Source: Desulfobacteraceae bacterium
GTDB taxonomy: Bacteria > Desulfobacterota > Desulfobacteria > Desulfobacterales > UBA11574
Direction: 5' to 3'
Assembly: GCA_002868985.1 (NCBI GenBank)
Contig: PKTV01000387.1
Span: forward strand, 1-14,542
Length of the DNA: 14,542 nt
Part shown: piece after piece, positions 1 through 6,855 of the stretch
Layout of the letters: every line of letters begins with the position of its first letter
Numbering within the stretch: the first letter of the stretch is position 1
Notes under the pieces: generated by a model
The model's database searches: none
What the model was told of the DNA's origin: nothing
What the model saw: only the letters and a program-made list of their open reading frames with translations
Position numbers and translations under genes: made by a program

Positions 1-70
1 CGTCCCATTTGTAGGCGGTTAAATCGAAATGCCCCTCATCTGTAATTAAGATTTTACCCTTTGAACCCAT
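1..70 (-). CDS. 5' end of an unrecognised gene (partial)
   Basis: An open frame runs leftward off the window edge. It begins MGSKGKILITDEGHFDLTAY and then continues KWD. The ATG at 70 is chosen over the in-frame ATG at 76 because AGGAG at about 82-78 sits 7 nt before the former but only about 1 nt before the latter. A perfect extended -10 box lies about 70 nt upstream on the same strand. Only 23 residues are visible, so I do not recognise the family. The start looks cytosolic (no signal peptide). That it is a real gene is inferred from the ribosome binding site, the promoter-like box and the uninterrupted frame. Confidence 0.55.
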   Translation of the reverse strand, partial: MGSKGKILITDEGHFDLTAYKWD

Positions 71-140
71 CGCCATTCTCCTGTATAGTAATAATCATTC
101 GGTTTTTCAATTTATCTTTAGTCAATAACACGGGTGTTAA

Positions 141-149
141 ATTATAACA
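141..149 (-). promoter_or_regulatory. Extended -10 promoter for the leftward partial gene
   Basis: On the minus strand this reads TGTTATAAT, a perfect TGn-TATAAT extended -10. A -35 at 17-bp spacing would be TTAATG (169-164), only 3 of 6 matches, which is tolerable for an extended -10 promoter. Transcription would start near 134, giving a leader of about 60 nt before the ATG at 70. Seen in sequence only; activity is inferred. Confidence 0.4.
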
Positions 150-357
150 AGTTCAGACCTAGCCATTAAAGATCAATTCATTGAGGATACGTCAAACTTT
201 ATGTTTCAAGAAGTGGAACCTCATTCTGTTTGAATGAAGTTGCTAAGGACCATGCCATTTAAAGAGAAGATTCTGTACAGAAAAACAAAAACAAACCTGT
301 TAAAGCGCATAAAATTCTGTGAACAGGTCTGTTGAAAACTTCCAGAATCACATTTTG

Positions 358-375
358 CATACTATATATAGTATG
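358..375. promoter_or_regulatory. 18-bp perfect palindrome, possible operator
   Basis: CATACTATATATAGTATG equals its own reverse complement. It lies 107 nt upstream of the hydrolase ATG in AT-rich DNA, a plausible place for a dimeric repressor or activator. TACTAT or TATAGT inside it could also serve as a -10. The regulator is unknown. AT-rich DNA gives some palindromes by chance, but 18 bp without a mismatch is more than expected in 400 bp. Confidence 0.4.
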
Positions 376-481
376 TCAAGAGAAAAAAAGCCCAATATCT
401 GCACATTATTCACCCAAAACTGTCTAAGGTGCTGATAGCTTTAAAAAGAGCGATTTGGAAATTATTACAGGTAAAATAAAA

Positions 482-1315
482 ATGCCGATTAAAATCATTT
501 TATGGACACTCTTATCCTACCTGGTTTATTGTGGTTTTCTTTTTCTAATGCAGCGGCAGATCCTTTTTCCCCGCTATCTTATCGACACCACATATAGAAG
601 TGAAGATCCACCATTTATGGAAACGATATGGATAAAAACAAGTTTCGGTAAAACCGAAGCCTGGTTTCTTCCGCCGGATCCGATGAATAAAGCAGAACCA
701 TCACCGGCGGTCATTTTTGCCCATGGAAACGGAGAGCTCATTGATTTCTGGCCGGATGAACTCAAAAGGTTTAATCATTTCGGAATCGGAGTGATGCTTT
801 TGGAATATCCGGGCTACGGGCGTTCTGAAGGAAAACCTTCTCAAAAAAGTATCACAGAAACATTTAACACTGCTTACAATATCCTCATTGAACGCAAAAA
901 TGTGGACCCGGCCAAGATTATTTTGTTCGGACGTTCCTTAGGCGGTGGTGCGGTGTGCACGCTTGCCGCCGAGCGACCCTCTGCAGCACTCATCCTCATG
1001 TCGACGTTTACCAGCGCACGCTCATTTGCAAAAAAATATTTTGCTCCCGGTTTTCTTGTCCGGGACCCGTTTAATAATCTCGCTGTTGTCCGCAACTATC
1101 CGAAACCGGTTCTTGTGTTCCACGGCAAGTTCGATGAAGTCATTCCCTATTCCCATGGCATGGCACTTTACAAGTCGGCACCTCATGCCACAATGATCAC
1201 CTATGAAAGCGGGCACAACGATTGTCCTCCAGATTGGGAGATGTTCTGGAGAGATCTCGAGACGTTTCTGAATGCATCCGGGATCATTAAAAAAATGGGG
1301 TCATCTCCCGATTAG
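482..1315 (+). CDS. Membrane-anchored alpha/beta hydrolase (serine hydrolase)
   Basis: A 277-residue protein of the alpha/beta hydrolase fold, resembling BEM46/FrsA-type serine hydrolases with an N-terminal anchor. Residues 4-23 form one hydrophobic segment ending before QRQILFPR, as is usual for membrane-tethered members. HGNG at about 81-84 gives the oxyanion region. GRSLGG holds the nucleophile Ser152, and Asp218 (GKFDEVIP) and His245 (ESGHND) complete the triad. The substrate cannot be told; an ester or acyl-peptide substrate is possible. The frame also opens at a TTG (455), adding nine residues with AAGAG in front. I prefer the ATG at 482 because it puts the hydrophobic segment at the very N-terminus, though its ribosome site (AGG about 11 nt upstream) is weak. 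The last six codons lie in a sequence repeated 40 bp downstream, so the C-terminus may have been altered by a repeat. Confidence 0.88.
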   Translation: MPIKIILWTLLSYLVYCGFLFLMQRQILFPRYLIDTTYRSEDPPFMETIWIKTSFGKTEAWFLPPDPMNKAEPSPAVIFAHGNGELIDFWPDELKRFNHFGIGVMLLEYPGYGRSEGKPSQKSITETFNTAYNILIERKNVDPAKIILFGRSLGGGAVCTLAAERPSAALILMSTFTSARSFAKKYFAPGFLVRDPFNNLAVVRNYPKPVLVFHGKFDEVIPYSHGMALYKSAPHATMITYESGHNDCPPDWEMFWRDLETFLNASGIIKKMGSSPD

Positions 1316-1347
1316 TTGTAGTTAGGGTGAAATAAGTGGGTCATCTC
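1297..1347. repeat. Short direct repeat at the hydrolase 3' end
   Basis: GGGTCATCTC occurs at 1298-1307, inside the last codons of the hydrolase, and again at 1338-1347, exactly 40 bp later. Both copies are preceded by TGG or GGG and followed by C/T-rich sequence. It may be part of a dispersed intergenic repeat, but only these two copies are visible here. Confidence 0.4.
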
Positions 1348-1378
1348 TATTGAGTAGGTTTGATCCCAAAGGGTACAA

Positions 1379-1397
1379 GGATTCAAGGGTTCAAGTG
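1379..1397. repeat. Tandem GG(A/G)TTCAA microrepeat
   Basis: Two adjacent units, GGATTCAA and GGGTTCAA, occur in the 120-bp convergent gap between the hydrolase and the DUF47 gene. This style of short purine-rich microrepeat looks like non-coding filler. No function is apparent. Confidence 0.35.
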
Positions 1398-1402
1398 ATT
1401 GG

Positions 1403-1439
1403 AGAAAAACCAAAATATTAAATAGGAGACAAATCCTAT
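1403..1439 (-). terminator. Probable weak intrinsic terminator of the pit operon
   Basis: On the minus strand the sequence ATAGGA-TTTGTC-TCCTAT (1439-1422) forms a 6-bp hairpin that includes the DUF47 stop codon. It is followed by a U-rich run ending in TTTTGGTTTTT. The stem is short and AT-rich, so termination would be weak. Position and T-tract fit the end of the pit-DUF47 transcript. Confidence 0.35.
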
Positions 1440-2104
1440 CTGGAAACCATGGCCCGCATCATGTCCCCGGCATTTTCAGCATGATCTGCGATGGAGCCGA
1501 TGATTTCAGCCAGTCTGACCATATGAAAGACAGTGACGGCATCGATATCCATATTCAGCACTTTTTGTTTCACCAGGTCTTCGGCTTTGTCGGCTTCATG
1601 TTCCTGCTGGCGAAGTGTACGAATAATATTTTTGATGATCACCCGCTGGTCTTCGGAGTAACTTTTAAAGTATTTTCTGGCTTCAGCAACCATATTGCTG
1701 AGTTCTTCGATGGAGTCCATAACGGCATCCGTAAGAATAACAAACTCTTTTTCAAGCTCGGCGGGAATCCCCGGTTCACTTCTGAAAGAAATCCAGTCAA
1801 GGGCATCTTCTACAGCATCAATCACCTGGTCCTGTTCCCGCAAATATCTGAACAGCAGAAAATTATAGACCGGCATCATGGTCCCTTTGGGTAGATGACC
1901 GCGGATACGGCGCTTGATGACATCGGCTTCGGTTTCCAGCTGAATCACTTCCTGTCTGAATTCTTCAAATGTCTTGCATTTTTCCGCAAGATGACACTCG
2001 ATGGCCTGCTGAAATGCCCAGGCACACTCTTTAACCTTTTCAGCATGTTCCTGTAGGCCTTCAAAAGGTGATGTCATGAACATTGAAAAAAATGGGATGC
2101 GCAT
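1436..2104 (-). CDS. DUF47 / PhoU-like phosphate transport accessory protein
   Basis: A 222-residue all-helical protein of the DUF47 (TIGR00153) family, distant relatives of PhoU that accompany PiT phosphate transporters and are thought to modulate them at the inner face of the membrane. The start is well supported by AAGGAG 6 nt before the ATG. Acidic metal-binding motifs typical of the fold are visible: ETEAD (57-61), EQDQVIDAVED (90-100), EHEAD (168-172) and DHAENAGD (207-214). Length matches the family. It is the downstream gene of a two-gene operon, 12 nt after the PiT stop codon, and its ribosome site begins right after that stop, suggesting translational coupling. Family assignment is firm; the regulatory role is known only by analogy. 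Confidence 0.93.
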   Translation of the reverse strand: MRIPFFSMFMTSPFEGLQEHAEKVKECAWAFQQAIECHLAEKCKTFEEFRQEVIQLETEADVIKRRIRGHLPKGTMMPVYNFLLFRYLREQDQVIDAVEDALDWISFRSEPGIPAELEKEFVILTDAVMDSIEELSNMVAEARKYFKSYSEDQRVIIKNIIRTLRQQEHEADKAEDLVKQKVLNMDIDAVTVFHMVRLAEIIGSIADHAENAGDMMRAMVSR

Positions 2105-2116
2105 TGCCGGCTCCTT

Positions 2117-3340
2117 TTAAAAAATGAATTGAAGTATTTTAAAAATGATCATACTGGTCAACGCTGCCGCGGGTACAGTTAACACCCAGTATACCATAAT
2201 TTTAAACACAATGCCAAAGTTAATGGCTTCCATTCCACGGGCAAGGCCAACCCCCAGCACACCGCCCACTGCGGCATGGGTTGTCGATACCGGTAAACCC
2301 ATTTTTGAGGCCACAAGGACCGTTGTCGCCGTTGCAAATTCAACCGAAAAACCGCGTGTATTGCTGAGTGTGGTAATCTTTTCTCCCATGGTTTCCATAA
2401 CGCGGTGGCCAGCCATGGCAATACCGCAGGCAATCCCGATACCGCCGAAAAACAAAAGGAAAACAGGCACCGGGACTTTGCCCCCAACGCTCCCGGTTTT
2501 AACCAGAAAATAAATCACCGCCAGAGGACCGATAGAATTGGCCACATCATTGGCCCCCTGTGCCAGGGCAACATAGCAAGCGGTTCCTATTTGAATTTTT
2601 TTAAAGACACCCTCTGCACCTAATTCTCTGTTTTTTACATAGCGTTTCAAAGCAACGGATGCTGCAAATCCAAGAAATACCGACAGTAATACAGCCATTG
2701 TCAGTGCTGCCTGGGACCCCAGGGCCAATCTTTTCCCAAGGGGCGTCTTGAACAGAAACGATAATACAACCACAAAAAACGTGATACCAACAAATAAAGG
2801 AGAGAATTTAAGTGCTTGGACAAAATTATCTTTTTTGGAGAGAATCAATCGTACGATAATTTTAAAAATAATAAAGGCGATAGCGATGCTAAAGAGGGGC
2901 GAAATGATCCAGCTCAATACAACAGCAAGGAGCTTTCCCAAATTAATGACGGAAAATCCACCGGCCATAATTCCAAAACCGATCATGGCGCCAACGATGG
3001 AATGGGTTGTGGAGACGGGCAACGATTTCCAGGTGGCAAAACTGACCCACAAAGCTGCGGCAACAAGGGCTGAAAGGGCGCCGATAAGAGCCACATGAGG
3101 ATCGGTCATAATTTCAGTCGATACAATCCCTTTACGAATGGTGTTGGTCACGTGAGATCCAATGAATACAGCACCGACAACGTTTAATATCCCTGCGAGA
3201 AATATGGCCTGGCGAATTGTGATTGCTTTCGCAGCCACAGATGAAGCCATGGAATTGGCCACATCGTTGGCGCCGATGTTCCATGCCATGTAAAAACCGA
3301 AAATATATCCTAAAATGAGAACAATATAGGGTTGAGTCAT
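2117..3340 (-). CDS. pit: PiT-family inorganic phosphate transporter
   Basis: A 407-residue polytopic membrane protein of the PiT (PF01384) family, which moves inorganic phosphate or metal-phosphate with protons or sodium. The two inverted halves are clear. GANDVANS occurs at 23-30 and again at 262-269, and LPVSTTH at 107-113 and again at 349-355. Together these form the substrate site, with roughly ten hydrophobic segments around them. There is no large central cytosolic loop, only a basic stretch at about 232-250. The ATG at 3340 gives the normal N-terminus although its ribosome site is poor. It is the first gene of an operon with the DUF47 protein; the transporter comes first here. Substrate is inferred from family and partner; some PiT members carry sulfate. 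Confidence 0.94.
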   Translation of the reverse strand: MTQPYIVLILGYIFGFYMAWNIGANDVANSMASSVAAKAITIRQAIFLAGILNVVGAVFIGSHVTNTIRKGIVSTEIMTDPHVALIGALSALVAAALWVSFATWKSLPVSTTHSIVGAMIGFGIMAGGFSVINLGKLLAVVLSWIISPLFSIAIAFIIFKIIVRLILSKKDNFVQALKFSPLFVGITFFVVVLSFLFKTPLGKRLALGSQAALTMAVLLSVFLGFAASVALKRYVKNRELGAEGVFKKIQIGTACYVALAQGANDVANSIGPLAVIYFLVKTGSVGGKVPVPVFLLFFGGIGIACGIAMAGHRVMETMGEKITTLSNTRGFSVEFATATTVLVASKMGLPVSTTHAAVGGVLGVGLARGMEAINFGIVFKIMVYWVLTVPAAALTSMIIFKILQFIF

Positions 3341-3645
3341 TATAATTAAACGTCTTGGTATTTTTATAACTTTATGAAATCAAATATTTCTTAACGGCAA
3401 CCTGTTTGTGCCATCTGAATGGAAGAATGGAAAACCGGAATGCTGGAATATTGGGGAAAAGAGCAGAAAATAAACCCTATAAATTGTAACAACTCCTTCA
3501 AACCCATCATTCCATTGCTCCATTATCCCAATTGGTACGAAGTCTCTAATTTCTATTATGTAGTTATGATAAATAAAGCCGACCTTAAATTCGGAAAGAT
3601 AATGATGTTAGGCGGGCACATATCATGCTGTAGAATTTGAATCAA
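3341..3645. repeat. Gene-free gap with (GGAATG)n / (CCATT)n inverted element
   Basis: This lies between the helicase 3' end and the pit start. Positions 3419-3456 carry repeated GGAA(T)G units such as GGAATGCTGGAATATTGGGG. Positions 3510-3535 carry complementary CCATT/CCCAATT units, so the transcript could fold back imperfectly (about 13 of 19 matching in the best stretch). A 73-codon plus-strand frame (3419-3640) covers it but begins with these repeats and looks spurious. The pit promoter should lie in 3341-3420, but I found no confident -35/-10 pair. Confidence 0.45.
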
Positions 3646-3843
3646 TTAAAAATATAACGGTTGGGTGGAATCTATGCTTGAAACGCTCAGTTTCGGCAAA
3701 ATATCGTCGGGAATGTTGTCTATAAAACGGCAGGGACGGTTTAAAACCATTCTGGACATTCGGTCATAAATTTGGGCCGGGTATGTAAAAAAAAGGTTTT
3801 CCTTAGCCCTTGTTGCCGCAACATAGATCAGTCTCAACTCTTC
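3646..3843 (-). pseudogene. C-terminal remnant of the helicase, past an in-frame stop
   Basis: Sixty-five codons continue in the same frame right after the TAA at 3846-3844. They read EELRLIYVAATRAKENLFF and then TYP, the classic UvrD/PcrA motif VI with the ATP-sensing arginine, and end at a normal stop (3648-3646). There is no ribosome site for independent translation; the only possible starts are TTG-like (3837). This is therefore the severed tail of the upstream frame, not a separate gene. Apart from the stop the join is seamless, so the lesion is recent, a sequencing or assembly error, or a suppressed codon. Confidence 0.85.
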
Positions 3844-5604
3844 TTAAAGCTCTGTTTCATCGTGAAGAGCATGTATCGACGGAAACCGGCCGTCAAGGGC
3901 CCATATAATAAAAACCGTATGCCATTCAAGACCTTTGGCGGAATGTACGGTTGACAGAATGAGCCGGTCATCAGCCGGATCACCATTTAATAACGTGTCA
4001 TTTAAACTCGTATTCGGAGGCTCCAGGGCCATGTCGGTCAAGAACGGTTCAAGATTAGGATACCGCTCCATAATGTTTACCAGATGTTCAAGATCTCTTG
4101 TCCGTTTTGGGTGATCATCGTATTTCTTTTTTAATATCGGCAGGTAATATTTTACAACGGCTTCACCCATTTGGGCAACAGTCATGGGTCTGGACTTCAT
4201 ATCAGAAAAGAGGTGTTTGAGTTTATCCAAACCTCTGGATCGGCCGGCTTTAAGTTTAGTTTTAACAAATCCTGTATATTCGGATTTTTCAGCCAAAATC
4301 GTTTCATAAATGTTCAGTGCGGTTTTGGGGCCGATATTGTCCAAAAGGAGAAGAATTCTGTACCAGCTTATCCTGTCATACGGATTGAAAAGGGCTTTGA
4401 GATGGCCTAAAACATCCTTAATATGTGCAGATTCAACAAACTTAAACCCCCCCACTTTAACAAAGGGAATCCCTTCTCTGGCAAGTTCAATTTCAAGATC
4501 AAAAGAATGAAAACTTGCTCGAAAAAGCACTGCGATCTGGTTCAAAGGCACACCGCTGTCATGAAGTTTTTGTATCTTTTCTGCAACGAATCGCGACTGG
4601 CTGTTTTCACTTTTTGCCTTTATCAGCAATGGCAAGGCCCCTCCGGGTTTTTGCGTAAAAAGAACTTTTGAATATTTCCGTGTCGCTCGCTCAATAATAA
4701 CATTGGTAAGTTTTAAAATAGGTTCAACACTGCGATAGTTTTCTTCCAACTGGATGGTTCGGGCCTTTGGAAATATTTCAGAAAATCGCATGATATTTTC
4801 AAAATTCGCGCCCCGGAATGCATAAATGCTTTGTGAATCATCACCCACCACCATAACATTTTCATGGGTGCCGGCGAGAAGATAAATAATTTCCGCCTGA
4901 ATCTTGTTGGTATCCTGATATTCATCAACCATTAAAAATTGGTAAGTTTTACAGATGTTGTCGCGAACATCGTTGTTTTTTTTCAAAAGCATTTCCAAAT
5001 ATATCAAAAGATCATCATAATCCATAAAATTATGCTCGGCTTTTTGTCTTTGATACGCCTTTGACATTTCATGGATTGCTTCAAGATGACGCATAAATTG
5101 CGGATAGTCGTTTAGAACGATATCTTCGACAGGCATATCTTTGTTGACAGCCCGGCTAAAGATATTGGCCAGTGTTTGCTTTCTCGGAAGGGAACCGGAT
5201 TTTGACACTCCAGTCATTTTTTTTCTCATCATGCTGATGAGATCTTCAGAATCTGCTCGATCAATGATTGAGAAACCGTTCTCAAATCCGATTTTGTGAG
5301 CATATTTTCGCAAAATAGCATAAGCGAATGAATGAAATGTTCCGCCGGCAACACCTTTGCATCTGTCATCGAGCAGTTGTGTAGCTCTTCTCAACATCTC
5401 CTGGGAAGCTTTACGCGTAAAGGTTAGTAGAAGTATAGAACCCGGTAAAACACCTTCTTCTACAAGACGTGCAACCCGATATGTAAGCGTTCTTGTCTTC
5501 CCGCTTCCAGCACCTGCGATGACAAGAAGAGGCCCTTCTGTAAAGTTGACGGCTTCTAATTGAGAAGGATTAAGTTCTTTTTTATACAAAATTCGGCAAT
5601 TCAT
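3844..5604 (-). CDS. UvrD/PcrA-type SF1 DNA helicase, cut before motif VI
   Basis: 586 residues of a superfamily 1A 3'-5' DNA helicase of the UvrD/Rep/PcrA family (ATP-driven DNA unwinding in repair and replication restart). Seen in order: Q-motif LNPSQLEAV (11-19), Walker A AGAGSGKT (30-37), motif Ia TFTRKA (61-66), motif II VDEYQDTN (226-233), motif III GDDSQSIYAFRGA (254-266), motif IV LEENYRS (286-292) and motif V VHSAKGLEW (553-561). The frame then hits TAA after DETEL, and motif VI follows in frame. Readthrough would give 652 residues, somewhat shorter than PcrA/UvrD (about 720) but complete in motifs. Without motif VI the 586-residue product should be unable to couple ATP hydrolysis. 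The ATG at 5604 has a weak ribosome site, but the N-terminus fits the family. Whether this is a pseudogene or an artefact cannot be decided here. Confidence 0.88.
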   Translation of the reverse strand: MNCRILYKKELNPSQLEAVNFTEGPLLVIAGAGSGKTRTLTYRVARLVEEGVLPGSILLLTFTRKASQEMLRRATQLLDDRCKGVAGGTFHSFAYAILRKYAHKIGFENGFSIIDRADSEDLISMMRKKMTGVSKSGSLPRKQTLANIFSRAVNKDMPVEDIVLNDYPQFMRHLEAIHEMSKAYQRQKAEHNFMDYDDLLIYLEMLLKKNNDVRDNICKTYQFLMVDEYQDTNKIQAEIIYLLAGTHENVMVVGDDSQSIYAFRGANFENIMRFSEIFPKARTIQLEENYRSVEPILKLTNVIIERATRKYSKVLFTQKPGGALPLLIKAKSENSQSRFVAEKIQKLHDSGVPLNQIAVLFRASFHSFDLEIELAREGIPFVKVGGFKFVESAHIKDVLGHLKALFNPYDRISWYRILLLLDNIGPKTALNIYETILAEKSEYTGFVKTKLKAGRSRGLDKLKHLFSDMKSRPMTVAQMGEAVVKYYLPILKKKYDDHPKRTRDLEHLVNIMERYPNLEPFLTDMALEPPNTSLNDTLLNGDPADDRLILSTVHSAKGLEWHTVFIIWALDGRFPSIHALHDETEL

Positions 5605-5682
5605 TGATAGATAAGCAGATAACGTCTTTCAGGCCTAAGCTGACCGATTTTTGGGGAAGAGATAGCCGAGAGCTTGATGCAG

Positions 5683-5769
5683 CAAGGTTTGCGAAAATCG
5701 CCCCGAAAAAACATCGACATCCTCGACAGGCATACCCGTGGATATGTCGAAAATTTTCGCGAACCCTTG
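5683..5769. repeat. Nested inverted repeat element
   Basis: Outer arms CAAGGTTTGCGAAAAT (5683-5698) and, on the other strand, CAAGGGTTCGCGAAAAT (5769-5753) match at about 15 of 17 positions. Inside lies a perfect 7-bp pair TCGACAT/ATGTCGA (5714-5720, 5744-5750). The element sits directly upstream of the helicase. It resembles a palindromic intergenic repeat; no other copy is in this window. Confidence 0.55.
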
Positions 5770-6070
5770 ATGCGCAAGAGATCGGTGCAGATCAAGTCAA
5801 AAATAGCTCAATTTAGGTCAAAGTAAAAGCTGTACGTTTGTCTTTTTATAACACCTTGGGCATTGATCAAGAAGTGTTATCTTCCAAAAGATAAATCTAC
5901 TTGTCAACAATAGAAATGATTTTATATTCCTTAATCCTCCATAAAAATTGACGAGAATCTTTATAATCCTTGATTGAAAGGAGTTGAAACAACATCATAG
6001 CCTCATACATTTAACCCAAATGGCAACTCGGGTGATGTTCGTTTTTTCTCATCAATTTTCACACCAAAGT

Positions 6071-6223
6071 ACGAGTCGAAGGTTTTCATTACTTACGGTA
6101 TGACGCGTGCGGCGTCTGCGTTATTAAGGACTCGCAATAGCAGACTATGGCTTCGGCCTTAAGTGCCTTGTTGGAGCGAAGCCGAAATCCGGCTATCGGG
6201 GCACTTGAAAACCTCCGACTCGT
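6071..6223. repeat. 153-bp multi-branched palindromic element
   Basis: The ends are ACGAGTCGAAGGTTTTCA (6071-6088) and TGAAAACCTCCGACTCGT (6206-6223), an 18-bp inverted repeat with one mismatch. Within the closed loop are GACGC/GCGTC (6102-6106, 6112-6116), TTAAGG/CCTTAA (6124-6129, 6157-6162), AAGTGCC/GGCACTT (6161-6167, 6200-6206, an alternative to the previous pair) and AGCCG/CGGCT (6180-6184, 6190-6194). The interior is more GC-rich than its AT-rich surroundings. It could be a non-autonomous palindromic repeat or a structured RNA. It ends about 30 bp before the next gene's promoter. Confidence 0.6.
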
Positions 6224-6255
6224 GTAAGATTCAGAAAATTATTTAACAGATGTTG

Positions 6256-6282
6256 TTGACTTTTAAAAAAAATATATATAGT
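6256..6282 (+). promoter_or_regulatory. Sigma70-like promoter of the first winged-helix gene
   Basis: TTGACT (6256-6261) is followed 15 bp later by TATAGT (6277-6282), inside an A/T-only stretch that could act as a bendable UP-like or melting region. The spacing is slightly short. It lies about 57 nt upstream of the ATG with a strong ribosome site between. Confidence 0.45.
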
Positions 6283-6338
6283 AATTTTAAAAGTATTTGC
6301 AACTTTGTGAAACCACATCATCCAAGGAGGAAAATCAA

Positions 6339-6722
6339 ATGAAGAAGATAAAGGCTCAATTGAAGACATTATCCAAATCCCTGGCCGCGATCTCCAAACA
6401 GGTAGAGAAGATTACCAATCAGGTTGATAAGCTTACGGCTCCCAAAAAAGCTGTGCCTGCCAAGAAGACGGTTGCGAAGAAGAAAGTTGCAAAGAAGAAA
6501 ATTGCCAAAAAGGCCGCGGCAAAGAAGGCAGCGCCTGCCAAACAGGCAACAATGCTGGATGCCGTATTTGATGTTATCAAACGAACCAAAAAAGGTGTGA
6601 CTGTTGCACAGCTAAGAGAAAAAACCAAACTGGACTCCAGACAGCTCAGCAATGCGCTTTATAAGCTCACAAAAAAAGGTACAATACAAACAAAGTCTCG
6701 TGGTCTTTATGTGAAAAAATAA
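6339..6722 (+). CDS. Lys/Ala-rich winged-helix DNA-binding protein
   Basis: A 127-residue, very basic protein. Residues 1-33 form an amphipathic, coiled-coil-like helix. Residues 34-70 are a histone-H1-like AKKK tail with pentapeptide repeats VAKKK-VAKKK-IAKK (45-58). Residues 71-127 form a small winged-helix-like domain ending TKSRGLYVKK. The start at 6339 is fixed by AAGGAGG at 6324-6330, 8 nt upstream; an in-frame TTG at 6297 is not needed. The likely role is DNA compaction or nucleoid-associated regulation, inferred from charge and fold; no specific target is visible. Its C-terminal 50 residues are about 44% identical to the C-terminus of the protein at 11968-12360. It appears monocistronic, with a 658-bp gap to the next gene. 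Confidence 0.82.
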   Translation: MKKIKAQLKTLSKSLAAISKQVEKITNQVDKLTAPKKAVPAKKTVAKKKVAKKKIAKKAAAKKAAPAKQATMLDAVFDVIKRTKKGVTVAQLREKTKLDSRQLSNALYKLTKKGTIQTKSRGLYVKK

Positions 6723-6790
6723 CTTTATTAAAGGTTCACTTGCTGGGCAGTAAAGATGAAATCGGTTTACAGACTGCCAAAACGTCACGA

Positions 6791-6843
6791 ACAAAGTCTC
6801 CTGTGTGTCCGATGCAAAGGATCAGACAAACGGGAGACTTTGT
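6791..6843. repeat. 11-bp perfect inverted repeat
   Basis: ACAAAGTCTCC (6791-6801) and GGAGACTTTGT (6833-6843) are exact complements around a 31-nt loop. This is about 70 bp past the winged-helix stop. There is no T-tract directly after, so it is not a canonical terminator, though it could protect the 3' end of that mRNA. Confidence 0.5.
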
Positions 6844-6855
6844 ATATTCTTTATA

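Larger units (their letters stand above)
71..481. other. Divergent intergenic region with two perfect palindromes
   Basis: This separates the leftward partial gene from the rightward hydrolase and holds no convincing gene. Besides the extended -10 at 149-141 it contains a 12-bp perfect palindrome TTCTGTACAGAA (271-282), a 7-bp inverted pair ACCTGTT/AACAGGT (295-301 and 322-328) and an 18-bp perfect palindrome (358-375). The cluster of dyads suggests operator sites controlling one or both genes. I could not place a clean -35/-10 pair for the hydrolase. Confidence 0.5.
5605..6338. other. Gene-free region between divergent genes, rich in palindromes
   Basis: A 734-bp gap between the helicase and the first winged-helix gene. 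It holds a nested inverted repeat (5683-5769), a hairpin ATAACAC-CTTG/CAAG-GTGTTAT (5848-5880), a larger multi-branched element (6071-6223) and the promoter and ribosome site of the next gene. Two overlapping frames of about 65-70 codons on opposite strands at 5601-5816 fall in the first palindromic element and are not convincing genes. AAAGGAGTTG near 5988 looks like a ribosome site but has no start codon after it. Confidence 0.55.

Noticed and set aside
3419..3640. Plus-strand frame of 73 codons between helicase and pit
   Set aside because: Begins inside a GGAATG-type repeat, lacks a ribosome site, has no recognisable domain and lies in a fold-back repeat.
5601..5816. Overlapping frames of about 64-70 codons on both strands upstream of the helicase
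   Set aside because: Both run through a palindromic repeat, which creates open frames on both strands; neither has a ribosome site or family features.
5848..5880. Hairpin ATAACACCTTG/CAAGAAGTGTTAT as a terminator
   Set aside because: No T-tract follows on either strand and no gene ends next to it; kept only as a note in the gap.
6419..6652. Minus-strand frame opposite the Lys-rich gene, rich in Phe/Ala
   Set aside because: Antisense shadow of the AAG/GCC-rich repeat; no start signal of its own.
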